Source: Selenomonas sp. oral taxon 892 str. F0426 (GTDB taxonomy: Bacteria > Bacillota > Negativicutes > Selenomonadales > Selenomonadaceae). Taken from it: a stretch of 64,000 bases of DNA. Positions 26,496-35,786 of the stretch are shown one piece after another. The DNA is taken from positions 40,062-104,061 of the forward strand of contig NZ_KI260542.1 in the NCBI RefSeq assembly GCF_000468035.1, in the 5' to 3' direction. The position numbers and the translations under genes were made by a program. Positions within the stretch are counted from its first letter, which is position 1. Each line of letters opens with the position of its first letter. The notes below the pieces were generated by a model. The model had not been told where the DNA came from. It saw only the letters and a program-made list of their open reading frames with translations, and searched no databases.

Positions 26496-26861
26496 TCAAC
26501 TGTTGACCATGTACTTCGCTGCAAAAAGGGAAAGAATGCCAAACACAACGCTCAAAACGATATAGAGAATACCTGCTGTGAATCGCCCCTCCTCCATCAG
26601 ACTCAATGTTTCGAGCGAAAACGTAGAAAATGTTGTAAAACCGCCGCAGATTCCCGTCTGCAGGAAGAGCACGAGGCGCGGGTCGAGATTGCCATACCTG
26701 CCCGCAATACCGACAATCAGGCCGATGGCAAAGCAGCCGATCATATTGACTGCAAATGTGCCAATCGGAAATTCGCTCCCCAGTTTCGGAACCATCTGCC
26801 CGAGAAGGTATCGGCAGATGGCGCCGATCGCACCGCCAAGCCCTACGGCAAGAAGATTCAT
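26496..26861 (-). CDS. crcB: Fluoride channel CrcB/Fluc
   Basis: The 121-residue, four-helix membrane protein exports fluoride as a dual-topology dimer. The family signature is clear: GGAIGAICRYLLG, GTFAVNMIGCF, and the pore-lining GGFTTFSTFS. It is the last gene of the cobalamin operon and overlaps cobC by four bases (ATGA). There is no fluoride riboswitch because there is no intergenic space. A single gene is enough for a homodimer. Why it is in this operon is not apparent. No clear terminator follows it. Confidence 0.93.
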   Translation of the reverse strand: MNLLAVGLGGAIGAICRYLLGQMVPKLGSEFPIGTFAVNMIGCFAIGLIVGIAGRYGNLDPRLVLFLQTGICGGFTTFSTFSLETLSLMEEGRFTAGILYIVLSVVFGILSLFAAKYMVNS

Positions 26862-27481
26862 CGCACGTCCTCTGTACGCAGATGAGAGGTGTCGTTCATC
26901 AGTGTGACGATGGCAAAGCCATCATCCTCGAATCGAATTTTGTTGACCGCAGTATTGAGCTGTGATACATGCCATATTGAGCGAATCGGCATAGCAAGGA
27001 TGTCGGCAAGCAGGATGCGAATGGAGGCACCATGCGAAAAAATAACGACGCGTTTTCCCTGCTGTGCACGCACAATCTCGCTGACACGTCCTGCTACACG
27101 CTTTTGAAAGACAGGGAAGGGTTCACCGTTCGGAATATTGGCCTTCTCCGGGTCACTGTAAAAATGCTTCATTCCATCCGGGCATTCTGCATTGATATCG
27201 CTGAAATTACGCCCTTCCCATGTACCAAAGTTGAGTTCTCTGAGCGCGGTATCAGGAATAACGTCTACCCCGAAGCGCCGGGCAAGGGGAGCTGCCGTAT
27301 CCATCGCCCGAATGAGGTCACTCGCATAGATTGCGTCTACATGATCGATGATAAGATTTTGTGCAAGTGCCTCTGCCTGGGCCCTCCCCTTTTCTGAAAG
27401 GGGCACGTCGGAGTGCCCCTGAAAGCGCCCCGTCTGATTCCATTCCGTCTCCCCGTGACGTATGATAATGAGCTCCGTCAT
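26858..27481 (-). CDS. cobC: Histidine phosphatase, probable alpha-ribazole phosphatase
   Basis: The 207-residue protein has the phosphohistidine signature IIIRHGETEWNQTGRFQGH, with the nucleophile at H9, and the second catalytic histidine in VVIFSHGASIR. The family includes phosphoglycerate mutases and alpha-ribazole-5'-phosphate phosphatases. Its location beside pduX and cobS in the cobalamin operon favours CobC, which dephosphorylates the lower-ligand precursor. Sequence alone does not decide this. Confidence 0.8.
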   Translation of the reverse strand: MTELIIIRHGETEWNQTGRFQGHSDVPLSEKGRAQAEALAQNLIIDHVDAIYASDLIRAMDTAAPLARRFGVDVIPDTALRELNFGTWEGRNFSDINAECPDGMKHFYSDPEKANIPNGEPFPVFQKRVAGRVSEIVRAQQGKRVVIFSHGASIRILLADILAMPIRSIWHVSQLNTAVNKIRFEDDGFAIVTLMNDTSHLRTEDVR

Positions 27482-27502
27482 ATTCCCCTCCCCTTTCTCT
27501 TC

Positions 27503-28381
27503 TTACGGCCTGATTTCACAGACAACGCCGCCCGAGATGAGTCGCGCTGGCTGCATAAAACGATACCTTCCTTCAAATGCCGCTGCAAGAGTGCTTGTCT
27601 TTTCCTCGATTACATCACTCTTCATCTCAGTCGACCAGAGTGCGCCGACCACCGTTCCGCTGTGCGCCACGAGAATGCCGAGCGCGCCCTGATCCTGTGC
27701 CGCCCGGATGAACTCCTCGAGTTGTGGTTTTTCCAAATGCGCTTGATTGAGGCGAGCGCTCGCAGTCGCCACCTGACCAAGCATCTCCTCCTTCTGGCGT
27801 TCCGCTGCATAAAACGCATGCGTCACCTTAGCAAGTAAATCCCGATAAATCTCGTCCTGATTGCCGCTGTTTCCCTTGCTCTGATAGTAGGCAATCGTAT
27901 CGACCTCCCCACCTACGTCAAAAATTGAGATGGGGAAAAGAGGAACATTGGCGTATTGCCCAAAAAGTTCGCCTGTCGTGTGGCTTACATGGGCGAGTCC
28001 TGAAAAGGCAATCCCATCACTCGGCTCGATTGCAATGGCAATATCCATGATCTCGCGCCCTGTAATCTCTCGACCAAAGGCGCGCGCCGTCGCACAGCTG
28101 ACCGCAGCAATATCCGCACTTGAGGATGCCATGCCTTTGCCCTGCGGAATCTCCGATTCCAAGCGTATACCGAAGGGCAGCGCCTTCTGTCCGATATGCG
28201 CAAGCGTTAGACGCATTGCCTCCTGTGCTTTCGCCCCAAGCCCATGCACTCCCGTGAAGCGATCTGAGACTGTCGCCACGGCATACATACTGATGGGCGC
28301 AGTCACAAGAAACGGCGTCCCCTCAAGGACGCCTTCCACGAGTTCCCCACAGGATGCCGGTGCTTTTGCGATTATTTCCAT
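27503..28381 (-). CDS. pduX: GHMP kinase, probable L-threonine kinase PduX
   Basis: PduX phosphorylates L-threonine to supply the aminopropanol linker of cobalamin. The 292-residue protein starts MEIIAKAPASCGELVEG and has the GHMP ATP loop as EIPQGKGMASSSADIAAV, plus a C-terminal ALGILVAHSGTVVGAL motif. The SCGE(L/V)VEG start is characteristic of PduX-type kinases. The start at 28381 follows GGGGGA. The 44 upstream codons are the end of cobS in another frame. It overlaps cobS by 10 bases, supporting a cobalamin role. Confidence 0.85.
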   Translation of the reverse strand: MEIIAKAPASCGELVEGVLEGTPFLVTAPISMYAVATVSDRFTGVHGLGAKAQEAMRLTLAHIGQKALPFGIRLESEIPQGKGMASSSADIAAVSCATARAFGREITGREIMDIAIAIEPSDGIAFSGLAHVSHTTGELFGQYANVPLFPISIFDVGGEVDTIAYYQSKGNSGNQDEIYRDLLAKVTHAFYAAERQKEEMLGQVATASARLNQAHLEKPQLEEFIRAAQDQGALGILVAHSGTVVGALWSTEMKSDVIEEKTSTLAAAFEGRYRFMQPARLISGGVVCEIRP

Positions 28382-29148
28382 AATATCCCCCAAACGTTCG
28401 GATGTGTTGATGCAAGTGAAAAGACAGCAAGGACAAGTGTTTCGGTAAGTACGGTTGCCGCTCCATAGACATCCCCCGTCACCCCGCCAAGAATTTTCGT
28501 CATTGCACTGCAAAAAAGAAGTGCAAAGGCCGTGCCGAGGACGAGTGCTGCCGCTGCAAGCGTCCCCCAGGGAAGAACAAGCGCTGTCGTTGTCAATGCT
28601 GCAATCACAACGGTCCTGCGATCCCCCATATCCGCAAATGTCTTCCCTACGCCGTCCTTGCGCGCATAGGGAAAACAGGAAACGGCGAGCACCATCGCAA
28701 GCCTGCCGATGATGGGCATAACGAAAAGCGCAGGGACGAGAAGAAGCGGATGCATATCAAAGAGCAAAGAAAACTGCACAAACATGAGGAGAACGAAGGA
28801 AACAACCCCAAACGAACCGACACGGCTGTCCTTCATGATCTCGAGTTTGCGCTCACGTTCACGTCCAGAGAACACGCCATCTGCCGTATCCATAAAACCA
28901 TCCGCATGCAGCCCTCCCGTCAAAACGAGCGGCAGTATGAGCAGGAGTGCTGTGGGCAGTGCCTGCATTCCGAAGAGCCCCTTCGTATAAACGAGAAGCC
29001 ATGCCGCAGATGCATAGCAGATACCAAGGACAAGTCCGACAAGAGGAAAGAAACGCGTACTGCGCCCAAAGTCCTCTGCCGTCCATTCCGTCTGATTCAC
29101 CAAGCGAATCCTTGTAAGAAATTGAAGCCCAATCAAAAATGAATGCAT
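28372..29148 (-). CDS. cobS: Adenosylcobinamide-GDP ribazoletransferase
   Basis: It joins alpha-ribazole to adenosylcobinamide-GDP, the last assembly step of the nucleotide loop. The 258-residue integral membrane protein has the metal-binding GGLHADGFMDTADGVFSG motif, MKDSRVGSFG, and GGVTGDVYGA near the C-terminus. About six or seven membrane helices are visible. It lies nine bases after cbiB. Confidence 0.95.
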   Translation of the reverse strand: MHSFLIGLQFLTRIRLVNQTEWTAEDFGRSTRFFPLVGLVLGICYASAAWLLVYTKGLFGMQALPTALLLILPLVLTGGLHADGFMDTADGVFSGRERERKLEIMKDSRVGSFGVVSFVLLMFVQFSLLFDMHPLLLVPALFVMPIIGRLAMVLAVSCFPYARKDGVGKTFADMGDRRTVVIAALTTTALVLPWGTLAAAALVLGTAFALLFCSAMTKILGGVTGDVYGAATVLTETLVLAVFSLASTHPNVWGILWK

Positions 29149-29157
29149 GAAACGCCT

Positions 29158-30120
29158 CTAATTGTACCGATAAAGTGAAAAAAGATAGTAAAAGAGCAAG
29201 AATAGTACAGCCACCGTATACATGAGGCGAATTGCGCCGAGAATATGCTTTGCAGATATATCCATATGCGCATCACCCATATAGGCGCGGAAATGTCGCT
29301 CACCAAAATAGTAGTTGATGCCGCCGAGACGTATGTGAAGAGCACCTGCAACAGGAGCTTCAGCATGTCCCCCATTCGGGCTTGGATGTCCGGCAGCGTC
29401 GCGGACAAGAATATTGAGCGCATTGCGCCCATCATAGCCCAGGAGGAAGGCCGCCATGACAAAGAGCACCCCCGAAATGCGCGCCGGTATGTAGTTCAGG
29501 ACATCATCCACGCGCGCTGCCATGCGGCCAAAGTAAAGATACCGCTCATTTCGATAGCCGAGCATAGAGTCCATCGTATTTGCTGCACGATAGAGTACAG
29601 CAAGAGGAGCTCCCCCAAGTGCAAAGAAAAAAAACGGTGCAATCACGCCGTCCACAGTATTCTCCGCAACGGTCTCAATGGCTGCTCGTGCGGCATCAGC
29701 CTCATCAAGCTGTGCCGTATCGCGCCCGACAATATATCCAACGTGTTCCCGCGCTGCTGGGAGATCCCCTTTGACGAGCAGCATATAGATATCCTGTCCC
29801 GCCTTAGCCAGCATGCGGGGAGAGATGCAAAAATAGAGCAGAAGCACGCTGACAGCGTCGCTCCCCCATGCCACAGGCAGCTGACGCACCGCAAGCAGCA
29901 GGCCCTCTGCGAACGCATAGGCAATGCAGAGTATGAAGAGCACCAGCAGAGATCCCATCACAAATTTTCGCTGATTACTGCCACCCGTTGGATAGAGCAG
30001 GCGCTCCAAAAGCGAAATAAAACGACCAAGCACGGCGACAGGATGCCACCTTGTCTGTGGATCGCCAAGTACCGTATCGAGAAAGAATGCCCCCATGGCA
30101 AGGAGTGGTGCAGGGATCAT
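29158..30120 (-). CDS. cbiB: Adenosylcobinamide-phosphate synthase
   Basis: It attaches aminopropanol phosphate to adenosylcobyric acid. The 320-residue membrane protein has the typical LDTVLGDPQTRWHPVAVLGR start, the ETVAENTVDGVIAPFFFF segment, the NTMDSMLGYRNERY region and SPNGGHAEA. It overlaps cobQ by four bases. Together with PduX it covers linker supply, although the CobD decarboxylase that converts threonine phosphate is not in the window. Confidence 0.95.
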   Translation of the reverse strand: MIPAPLLAMGAFFLDTVLGDPQTRWHPVAVLGRFISLLERLLYPTGGSNQRKFVMGSLLVLFILCIAYAFAEGLLLAVRQLPVAWGSDAVSVLLLYFCISPRMLAKAGQDIYMLLVKGDLPAAREHVGYIVGRDTAQLDEADAARAAIETVAENTVDGVIAPFFFFALGGAPLAVLYRAANTMDSMLGYRNERYLYFGRMAARVDDVLNYIPARISGVLFVMAAFLLGYDGRNALNILVRDAAGHPSPNGGHAEAPVAGALHIRLGGINYYFGERHFRAYMGDAHMDISAKHILGAIRLMYTVAVLFLLFYYLFSLYRYN

Positions 30121-31655
30121 CTGCTCTCCCCCAGGCCGACAATCGCTCTGAGTTTCTCCATGGCTAGACTTTTGCGCACACTCTCGGCAAGGCGATCATA
30201 GGCACGCTCTTTTTCTGCACGATAGCGGTACTGCACGGGCAACTCCTCCCACCCACGGTGCTGACGCAGGCGATTGAGAAACGCCCGTCTGAATTCATCC
30301 GCATCAAAGATTCCGTGAATATAGGTTCCCATGGCAAGCCCATCATTCGAGAGCGCACCATCACGTACGTCTGTCGGCTGACTGCCTGCCCGAACAATAT
30401 GGAATGGTCGATGCGCCTCCTCCGTGAATATAGTCTCTCCCATATGGATCTCATAGCCAAAAAGATTCACCGCTGAAATCTGTGCGCCGAGGAAGCTAAA
30501 ATCAGCCGTTGCAGTGACCTGACGCAGACGCTTCGTGGCTGCAAATGTCGTCTCGATCGGCAAATAGCCAAAACCGGTCGTCTGCTCGTGCTCCGACTCC
30601 GTATGGAGCGGATCGCGCACCACTCTGCCAAGCATCTGATACCCTCCGCAGATACCAAAGAGAAGTGTGCCTCGCGATACACAGCTCCGAATCGCCTCTT
30701 CCAGACCGCTGTCTCGGATATAGAGGAGATCCTCCGTTGTGTTTTTCGATCCCGGCAGGAGAATAAGATCGGGAGTCCCAAGTTCCGACGGTACGCTCAC
30801 ATAGTAAAGCGCGACATCCGGCTCATTTGCAAGTGCGTCAAAATCTGTGAAGTTCGAAAGCTTCGGTGTACGAATGACCGCGATGCGCAGCTGATCTTTG
30901 TGCGCCCCCCCATCTCCATAGCGCTTCTCATCGAGCGAGACAGAGTCCTCCTCATCAATCCCAAGCTGTTCGATATGATGTACAACGCCAAGAACAGGCT
31001 TGCCCGTCTTTTCCTCAAGGAAATCAAGTGCCGGAGTCAAGAGGCTCACATCACCGCGAAACTTGTTGATGATGAGGCCTTTGACAAGATCGCGTTCCTC
31101 CTCATCCAAGAGTTCCAACGTGCCTACCAGAGAAGCCAAAGCACCGCCGCGATCAATGTCAGCAATAAGCAGGACAGGAGCATGCAGATGCTTTGCCACA
31201 CGCATATTGACAATATCATTTGCTTTGAGATTGATCTCGGCGGGACTGCCCGCTCCCTCGATCACAAGCAGCTCGTACTCCTCCTGGAGTCGATCGAGTG
31301 CTTCCTCAACCGCCCCCCATGCTTTAAGCGAGTATCCCTTGTGATATTCACGTGCGCTCATGTTGCCGACCGGCTCACCCTTGATGATAACCTGAGACTG
31401 TGCATTCCCCGTCGGCTTGAGAAGAACGGGATTCATATCAACCATAGGGGCAAGCCCCGCCGCTTCCGCCTGTGCCACCTGTGCACGCCCCATCTCACGC
31501 CCATCAAGCGTGACATAGGAGTTCAGCGCCATGTTCTGTGCCTTGAAAGGAACGACACGCCATCCTTCTTGGTGGAATATGCGGCAGAGCGCCGTCGTCA
31601 AAATGCTCTTGCCAACATGAGAGCTCGTTCCCATCAGCATAACGCTCTTTGCCAT
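30117..31655 (-). CDS. cobQ: Cobyric acid synthase
   Basis: It amidates four side chains of the corrin ring using glutamine and ATP. The 512-residue protein has an N-terminal dethiobiotin-synthase-like domain with P-loop GTSSHVGKSIL and a C-terminal glutaminase domain with nucleophile LFGICGGYQML and the histidine in YIHGIFD. The true start at 31655 (MAKSVML) follows GGAGGTGATCTG and overlaps the cobU stop as TGATG. It is also called CbiP. Confidence 0.96.
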   Translation of the reverse strand: MAKSVMLMGTSSHVGKSILTTALCRIFHQEGWRVVPFKAQNMALNSYVTLDGREMGRAQVAQAEAAGLAPMVDMNPVLLKPTGNAQSQVIIKGEPVGNMSAREYHKGYSLKAWGAVEEALDRLQEEYELLVIEGAGSPAEINLKANDIVNMRVAKHLHAPVLLIADIDRGGALASLVGTLELLDEEERDLVKGLIINKFRGDVSLLTPALDFLEEKTGKPVLGVVHHIEQLGIDEEDSVSLDEKRYGDGGAHKDQLRIAVIRTPKLSNFTDFDALANEPDVALYYVSVPSELGTPDLILLPGSKNTTEDLLYIRDSGLEEAIRSCVSRGTLLFGICGGYQMLGRVVRDPLHTESEHEQTTGFGYLPIETTFAATKRLRQVTATADFSFLGAQISAVNLFGYEIHMGETIFTEEAHRPFHIVRAGSQPTDVRDGALSNDGLAMGTYIHGIFDADEFRRAFLNRLRQHRGWEELPVQYRYRAEKERAYDRLAESVRKSLAMEKLRAIVGLGESR

Positions 31656-32227
31656 CAGATCACCTCCGCAATCTTCTTGATGTTCACCGGAATCCCACAG
31701 GTGACGAGATAGACCTCCGCTGCACTGCACGCAATCTGCTGATTGGCAAGTCCCGCCATATCCCGATAAAGACGCCCCAGGCGATGTTCGGGCACAATCC
31801 CCGCCCCCACTTCATTCGTTACAAAAATGGTGGTCGCAGAGATTTCCTGGGCCGCAGAAATAAGCGCGCCTATTCGCTTCTCCACATGGAGCACAAAGGA
31901 ATCACGCTCCTGTTCCTCTTCCGGGTACTGAAGCATATCATTGCTCAGAAACATGGTAATACAGTCAAATAGGATGACACCGTGCGCCGCTCCTGCCGCA
32001 CGAATGGCATCCTCTGTATGGAAAGGTGCTTCGTATGTAGACCAATCTGCTGGACGGCGGCTCTGGTGAAGATCGACGCGCTGGCGCATTTCCTCATCAT
32101 AGACTTGTGCCGTGGCAATATAGGCGACCTTCGTCCCCGTCTGTGCCGCACAATAAGCCGTATAGCGTTCGGCAAATGCAGATTTTCCAGATCGCACACC
32201 ACCCGTTACAAGGACTATTTTCCCCAT
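31655..32227 (-). CDS. cobU: Adenosylcobinamide kinase/guanylyltransferase
   Basis: It phosphorylates adenosylcobinamide and adds GMP. The 190-residue protein starts MGKIVLVTGGVRSGKSAFAE with the P-loop. The guanylylated histidine segment fits VDLHQSRRPADWSTYE, and FVTNEVGAGIVPE is the typical family motif. The start at 32227 has GGAGGCG 10 bases upstream, inside the end of cbiA, which it overlaps by 13 bases. Confidence 0.95.
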   Translation of the reverse strand: MGKIVLVTGGVRSGKSAFAERYTAYCAAQTGTKVAYIATAQVYDEEMRQRVDLHQSRRPADWSTYEAPFHTEDAIRAAGAAHGVILFDCITMFLSNDMLQYPEEEQERDSFVLHVEKRIGALISAAQEISATTIFVTNEVGAGIVPEHRLGRLYRDMAGLANQQIACSAAEVYLVTCGIPVNIKKIAEVI

Positions 32228-33582
32228 CTGCTGGACGCCTCCACAAAATGCGCTGCAGCAGACGGACATCCTGCAAAATGAAGATGCAGATAACTCCCCA
32301 ATGCGTTTTGAAAAACGCATCCCGCTTGGTACTGTGCTCCGTTGCGCAGCTTCGTAAAGGTAAACGGACGAACAAGATCTGCCGAGTGCTCTGCCTCCTC
32401 GACGGAGAAGTGGAACTCATGCCCATGCAGAACAAGTCCTGCGGAGCCAAGCACAGTATCTACGGCCTGCTCTGCTTCAACATAACCAACCATTTGCAGT
32501 TTCTCGGTCATGCGCGCCTGCATAGGAAATATACCAGCCATCTCATGCTCCACTCCGTCAAAGTCGATGAGTGTTTTCATTAAATACATATATCCGCCGC
32601 ATTCTGCATAGATAGGCATACCCGCGGCTGCTGCACGAGAGATAGATGTTCGCATGGACACATTCCCAGAAAGCTGCCCTGCAAACATCTCGGGGAATCC
32701 ACCGCCGATAATGAGACCATCTACGTTCGGAATACAGGCATCATGCAGAGGGCTGAATTCCACGATTTCTGCGCCTTGTGCCTCAAGTTCGGCGAGACTG
32801 GCTGCATAGTAGAAGGAAAAGGCCTCGTCACGTGCAACGCCAATACGCGTGGCTCGCTGCGCGGCCTGCCGCGATGCCATCGGCAATGAAACGGGTTCAG
32901 CGCTGCGAGCGAGTTCCAGAATGGCCTCAATATCAAGCCCTTCCTCAACGCGCTCTCCCACGGCATGAATCGTCGCTGCGGCTGCATGTTCCTCCACTGG
33001 AGTCAAGCCAAGATGACGCTCCGGCAAGGAAAGCGTACTGTCGCGCCGTATCGCACCATAAACGTGCATATCAATCCCAGCCATTGCCTCGCGGATCATG
33101 TCCTCGTGTGTATCGCTGCCGAGACGGTTGATGAGAACTCCCGCAAGATTCAGCTTAGGATCATAGACACGAAAGCCGAGTGCTGTCGCCGCTGCCGAAG
33201 CACCGACCGATTTCGCATCAATCACAAGAAGCACGGGGGTGTCAAGAGCCTTTGCGATGGCAGCCGTCGAACTGATGCCGCGGCGCCCCCCATCATAGAG
33301 TCCCATCACGCCCTCAATTATAGCAATATCAGCGCCCTCACACTCGCGTGCAAAGATCTCTGTCAGCCGCCCCTCCGGCACAAGCCAGGTGTCCAGATTA
33401 TGCCCTGTACGTCCGCTTGCCATCCGATGGTAACCAAGATCAATATAGTCCGGGCCAACCTTGAATGACTGCACACAAAGTCCACGGCTGCGCAGTGCGG
33501 CAAGAAGCCCTGTAACCAAGGTTGTCTTGCCACCGCCGGACTGAGTCGCAGCGACGACAAGACGTGGAATGTTCCACTGCAT
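32215..33582 (-). CDS. cbiA: Cobyrinic acid a,c-diamide synthase
   Basis: This glutamine- and ATP-dependent amidase modifies side chains a and c of the corrin. The 455-residue protein has the P-loop AATQSGGGKTTL, VGPDYIDLGYH, the EGVMGLYDG motif, and a glutaminase domain with GGGFPEMFA and nucleophile YAECGGYMYL. It ends FAGCPSAAAHFVEA. It lies 18 bases downstream of cbiC. Confidence 0.96.
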   Translation of the reverse strand: MQWNIPRLVVAATQSGGGKTTLVTGLLAALRSRGLCVQSFKVGPDYIDLGYHRMASGRTGHNLDTWLVPEGRLTEIFARECEGADIAIIEGVMGLYDGGRRGISSTAAIAKALDTPVLLVIDAKSVGASAAATALGFRVYDPKLNLAGVLINRLGSDTHEDMIREAMAGIDMHVYGAIRRDSTLSLPERHLGLTPVEEHAAAATIHAVGERVEEGLDIEAILELARSAEPVSLPMASRQAAQRATRIGVARDEAFSFYYAASLAELEAQGAEIVEFSPLHDACIPNVDGLIIGGGFPEMFAGQLSGNVSMRTSISRAAAAGMPIYAECGGYMYLMKTLIDFDGVEHEMAGIFPMQARMTEKLQMVGYVEAEQAVDTVLGSAGLVLHGHEFHFSVEEAEHSADLVRPFTFTKLRNGAQYQAGCVFQNALGSYLHLHFAGCPSAAAHFVEASSRWGK

Positions 33583-33600
33583 GAATCCACCTCTCCTTGA

Positions 33601-34236
33601 TTAGGGGCGCGTGTTATCAATCAGATACATGAGCGCATTGATTGCCGCCGCCGCGATGGGGCTGCCGCCCTTCGTGCCCTCGACGGTAATATATGGAATA
33701 ATGCCGTTCTCTGCGAGCTCAGCTTTCGACTCGGCTGCTCCCACGAAGCCGACGGGAATACCAACGATGCAGGCAGGGCGAATGCCCTCCTCACGCACAA
33801 GGCGAAGAACCTCAAAGAGTGCCGTCGGCGCATTTCCAATGGCAATAATACTGCCATGGAGATCCTTGCCAAACTGACGCATGGCAACCATCGAGCGCGT
33901 AATTCCAAGTTCCTTCGCGCGCACAGCGACATCGGGATCCGCTACGAGGCAGTGCACCTCACCTCCGAATGAGGCAAGCTTTTTCTTGTTAATGCCCGTA
34001 CGCACCATCTCTACATCCGTATAGATATGTGCACCAGCCTTAAGCGCCTCAATGGCAGAATCAATGGCCTCGGGATGAATGCGGGTAATCGGTGCATAGC
34101 CAACATCCCCCGAGGCATGAATTAAGCGAGAGTATACCTTTGTCGCACGCTCGTCCAAGCCGAGGCCCTCCAGATGAGGTGCAATCAGCTCCATGCTGCG
34201 GTTTTCAATCGCCATAGGTTCCTTTATAAAATCCAT
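33601..34236 (-). CDS. cbiC: Cobalt-precorrin-8 methylmutase
   Basis: It moves the C11 methyl group to C12 to form cobyrinic acid. The 211-residue protein has RLIHASGDVGYAPI with the catalytic histidine, TDVEMVRTGI, GNAPTALFEVL and PVGFVGAAESK, all standard for the family. There is a 15-base gap to cbiJ. The order cbiJ-cbiC-cbiA reflects late ring modification followed by amidation. Confidence 0.96.
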   Translation of the reverse strand: MDFIKEPMAIENRSMELIAPHLEGLGLDERATKVYSRLIHASGDVGYAPITRIHPEAIDSAIEALKAGAHIYTDVEMVRTGINKKKLASFGGEVHCLVADPDVAVRAKELGITRSMVAMRQFGKDLHGSIIAIGNAPTALFEVLRLVREEGIRPACIVGIPVGFVGAAESKAELAENGIIPYITVEGTKGGSPIAAAAINALMYLIDNTRP

Positions 34237-34251
34237 GAAAAACTCCTTATT

Positions 34252-35034
34252 CTATGATACTTTCATCAAATCAACAAAATCTTTTACTTCCTCATAGGTA
34301 TGTGCTAAATGTGGGTATGCGAGTACGGGACGATCAATCACAATTACAGGGAGCCCCAAATCCTCAGCTGCCTGAAATTTCTCATCCGTTCCGCCGATTG
34401 TGCCGCTGTTTTTTGTCACGACGACATCTGCACCATACTTTTCATACATAGCTCGATTCAGCTCACGGGAGAACGGCCCCTGCATCGCAATAATCTGGGC
34501 CGGTGTCAATCCAAGGTCCTCACAAAGGGCAATTACATCCGCCGTTGGCAGCACACGCGCAATCAGTGTACAGTCCACAAGAGAAGGTGCCTTGACAAAG
34601 CGCTCCAGATTACGGCTGCCTGTTGTCAAAAACACCGTCTTCCCTAAACGAGCAGCAACCTCCGTCGCCTCCTCATATGAATGAACGAGATGGACATTCT
34701 CATAGGAGATATCCGTGAGATTGCGTTCATAACGAATATAGGGAATCCCCTCCGCCGCACACGCCGTCATGGCGTTCCGTGAAACATTGACTGCATAGGG
34801 ATGCGTTGCATCGACAAAGGCACGAATCTCATGTTCACTGAAAAAACGACGCAGACCATCTTCATCAAGTGGTGTATCATTGATAATGAGACGCCCACCG
34901 CCCCTTTTCTGCTGTTCTGCGAGGAGCTGCTGCCCATAGGAACTGACAACAGAGGCAACAACATCATATCCTGAGGCACACAGGCGGCGTACAATCTCAC
35001 GCCCGTCCTGCGTCCCCGATGCTACAAAAATCAA
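34252..35034 (-). CDS. cbiJ: Cobalt-precorrin-6A reductase
   Basis: This NADPH-dependent reductase acts on the macrocycle. The 260-residue protein shows the GTQDGREIVRRL start, VDATHPYAVNVSRNA, YIRYER, and the nucleotide and substrate segments FLTTGSRNLE and MQGPFSRELNRAM. The KNSG motif VVTKNSGTIGGTDEKFQAA is intact. It overlaps cbiH by four bases. Confidence 0.93.
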   Translation of the reverse strand: MIFVASGTQDGREIVRRLCASGYDVVASVVSSYGQQLLAEQQKRGGGRLIINDTPLDEDGLRRFFSEHEIRAFVDATHPYAVNVSRNAMTACAAEGIPYIRYERNLTDISYENVHLVHSYEEATEVAARLGKTVFLTTGSRNLERFVKAPSLVDCTLIARVLPTADVIALCEDLGLTPAQIIAMQGPFSRELNRAMYEKYGADVVVTKNSGTIGGTDEKFQAAEDLGLPVIVIDRPVLAYPHLAHTYEEVKDFVDLMKVS

Positions 35035-35786
35035 AGTCCCGGCTCCCGTTTCTGATAGCCGCGCGGCGTAATCATCCAGTCTCCCACCTGACGTGTCTTG
35101 GAGTTGCCAATGATGACGATCGAGAACATATTGATGTCCTCCTTCGTAAAGTCGCTGAGCCTCGAAATCAGCATCGCCTCATTGGTACGACTCGCTCCCG
35201 TCACGACGCCAACGGGCGTCTCGGGAGCACGGTGGCGCAGGAAGATCTCCTGCACCGCGTTGATCTGTCCCACGCGCTTATTGCTGCGCGGATTATAGAG
35301 CGCCGTAACAAAATCGCCCTTTGCCGCGAGTTCGGCACGTTCCTGAATGATCTCCCACGGCGTGAGCAGATCCGAGAGGCTGATGACAACAAAGTCGTGC
35401 ATAATGGGCGCACCAAGAAGACCTGCCGCCGCACTCATCGCCGAGACACCTGGAATCACGCCGCCGAACTCCGGCTTCTCCGCGTCATCCATCTTCACGA
35501 GCAATTCGAGGACAAGACCTGCCATTCCATAGATGCCGGCATCACCACTCGAGATGACAACGACATTTTCCCCTGCTGACGCCTCCTGAAGCGCCGCACG
35601 GCAGCGGTCAATCTCCTGCGTCATGCCTGTATCGAGCACCTTTTTTCCTTCGACAAGCTCCGCGATCAGATCCACATAGCGCTTGTATCCGACTACCGTC
35701 GTCGCCTCTTCAATCGTGCGCCGTGCACGGTAGGTCATATCGTCCAAGCTGCCCGGGCCAATGCCCACAACACTTATTTTTCCCAT
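35031..35786 (-). CDS. cbiH: Cobalt-precorrin-3 C17-methyltransferase
   Basis: This SAM-dependent enzyme drives ring contraction. The 251-residue protein has the corrin methyltransferase motifs VGIGPGSLDDMTYRA, VVISSGDAGIYGMAGL and ALYNPRSNKRV. The last is typical of CobJ/CbiH. It is the single-domain form without extra Fe-S or CbiG fusion. It overlaps cbiG by 13 bases. Confidence 0.95.
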   Translation of the reverse strand: MGKISVVGIGPGSLDDMTYRARRTIEEATTVVGYKRYVDLIAELVEGKKVLDTGMTQEIDRCRAALQEASAGENVVVISSGDAGIYGMAGLVLELLVKMDDAEKPEFGGVIPGVSAMSAAAGLLGAPIMHDFVVISLSDLLTPWEIIQERAELAAKGDFVTALYNPRSNKRVGQINAVQEIFLRHRAPETPVGVVTGASRTNEAMLISRLSDFTKEDINMFSIVIIGNSKTRQVGDWMITPRGYQKREPGL

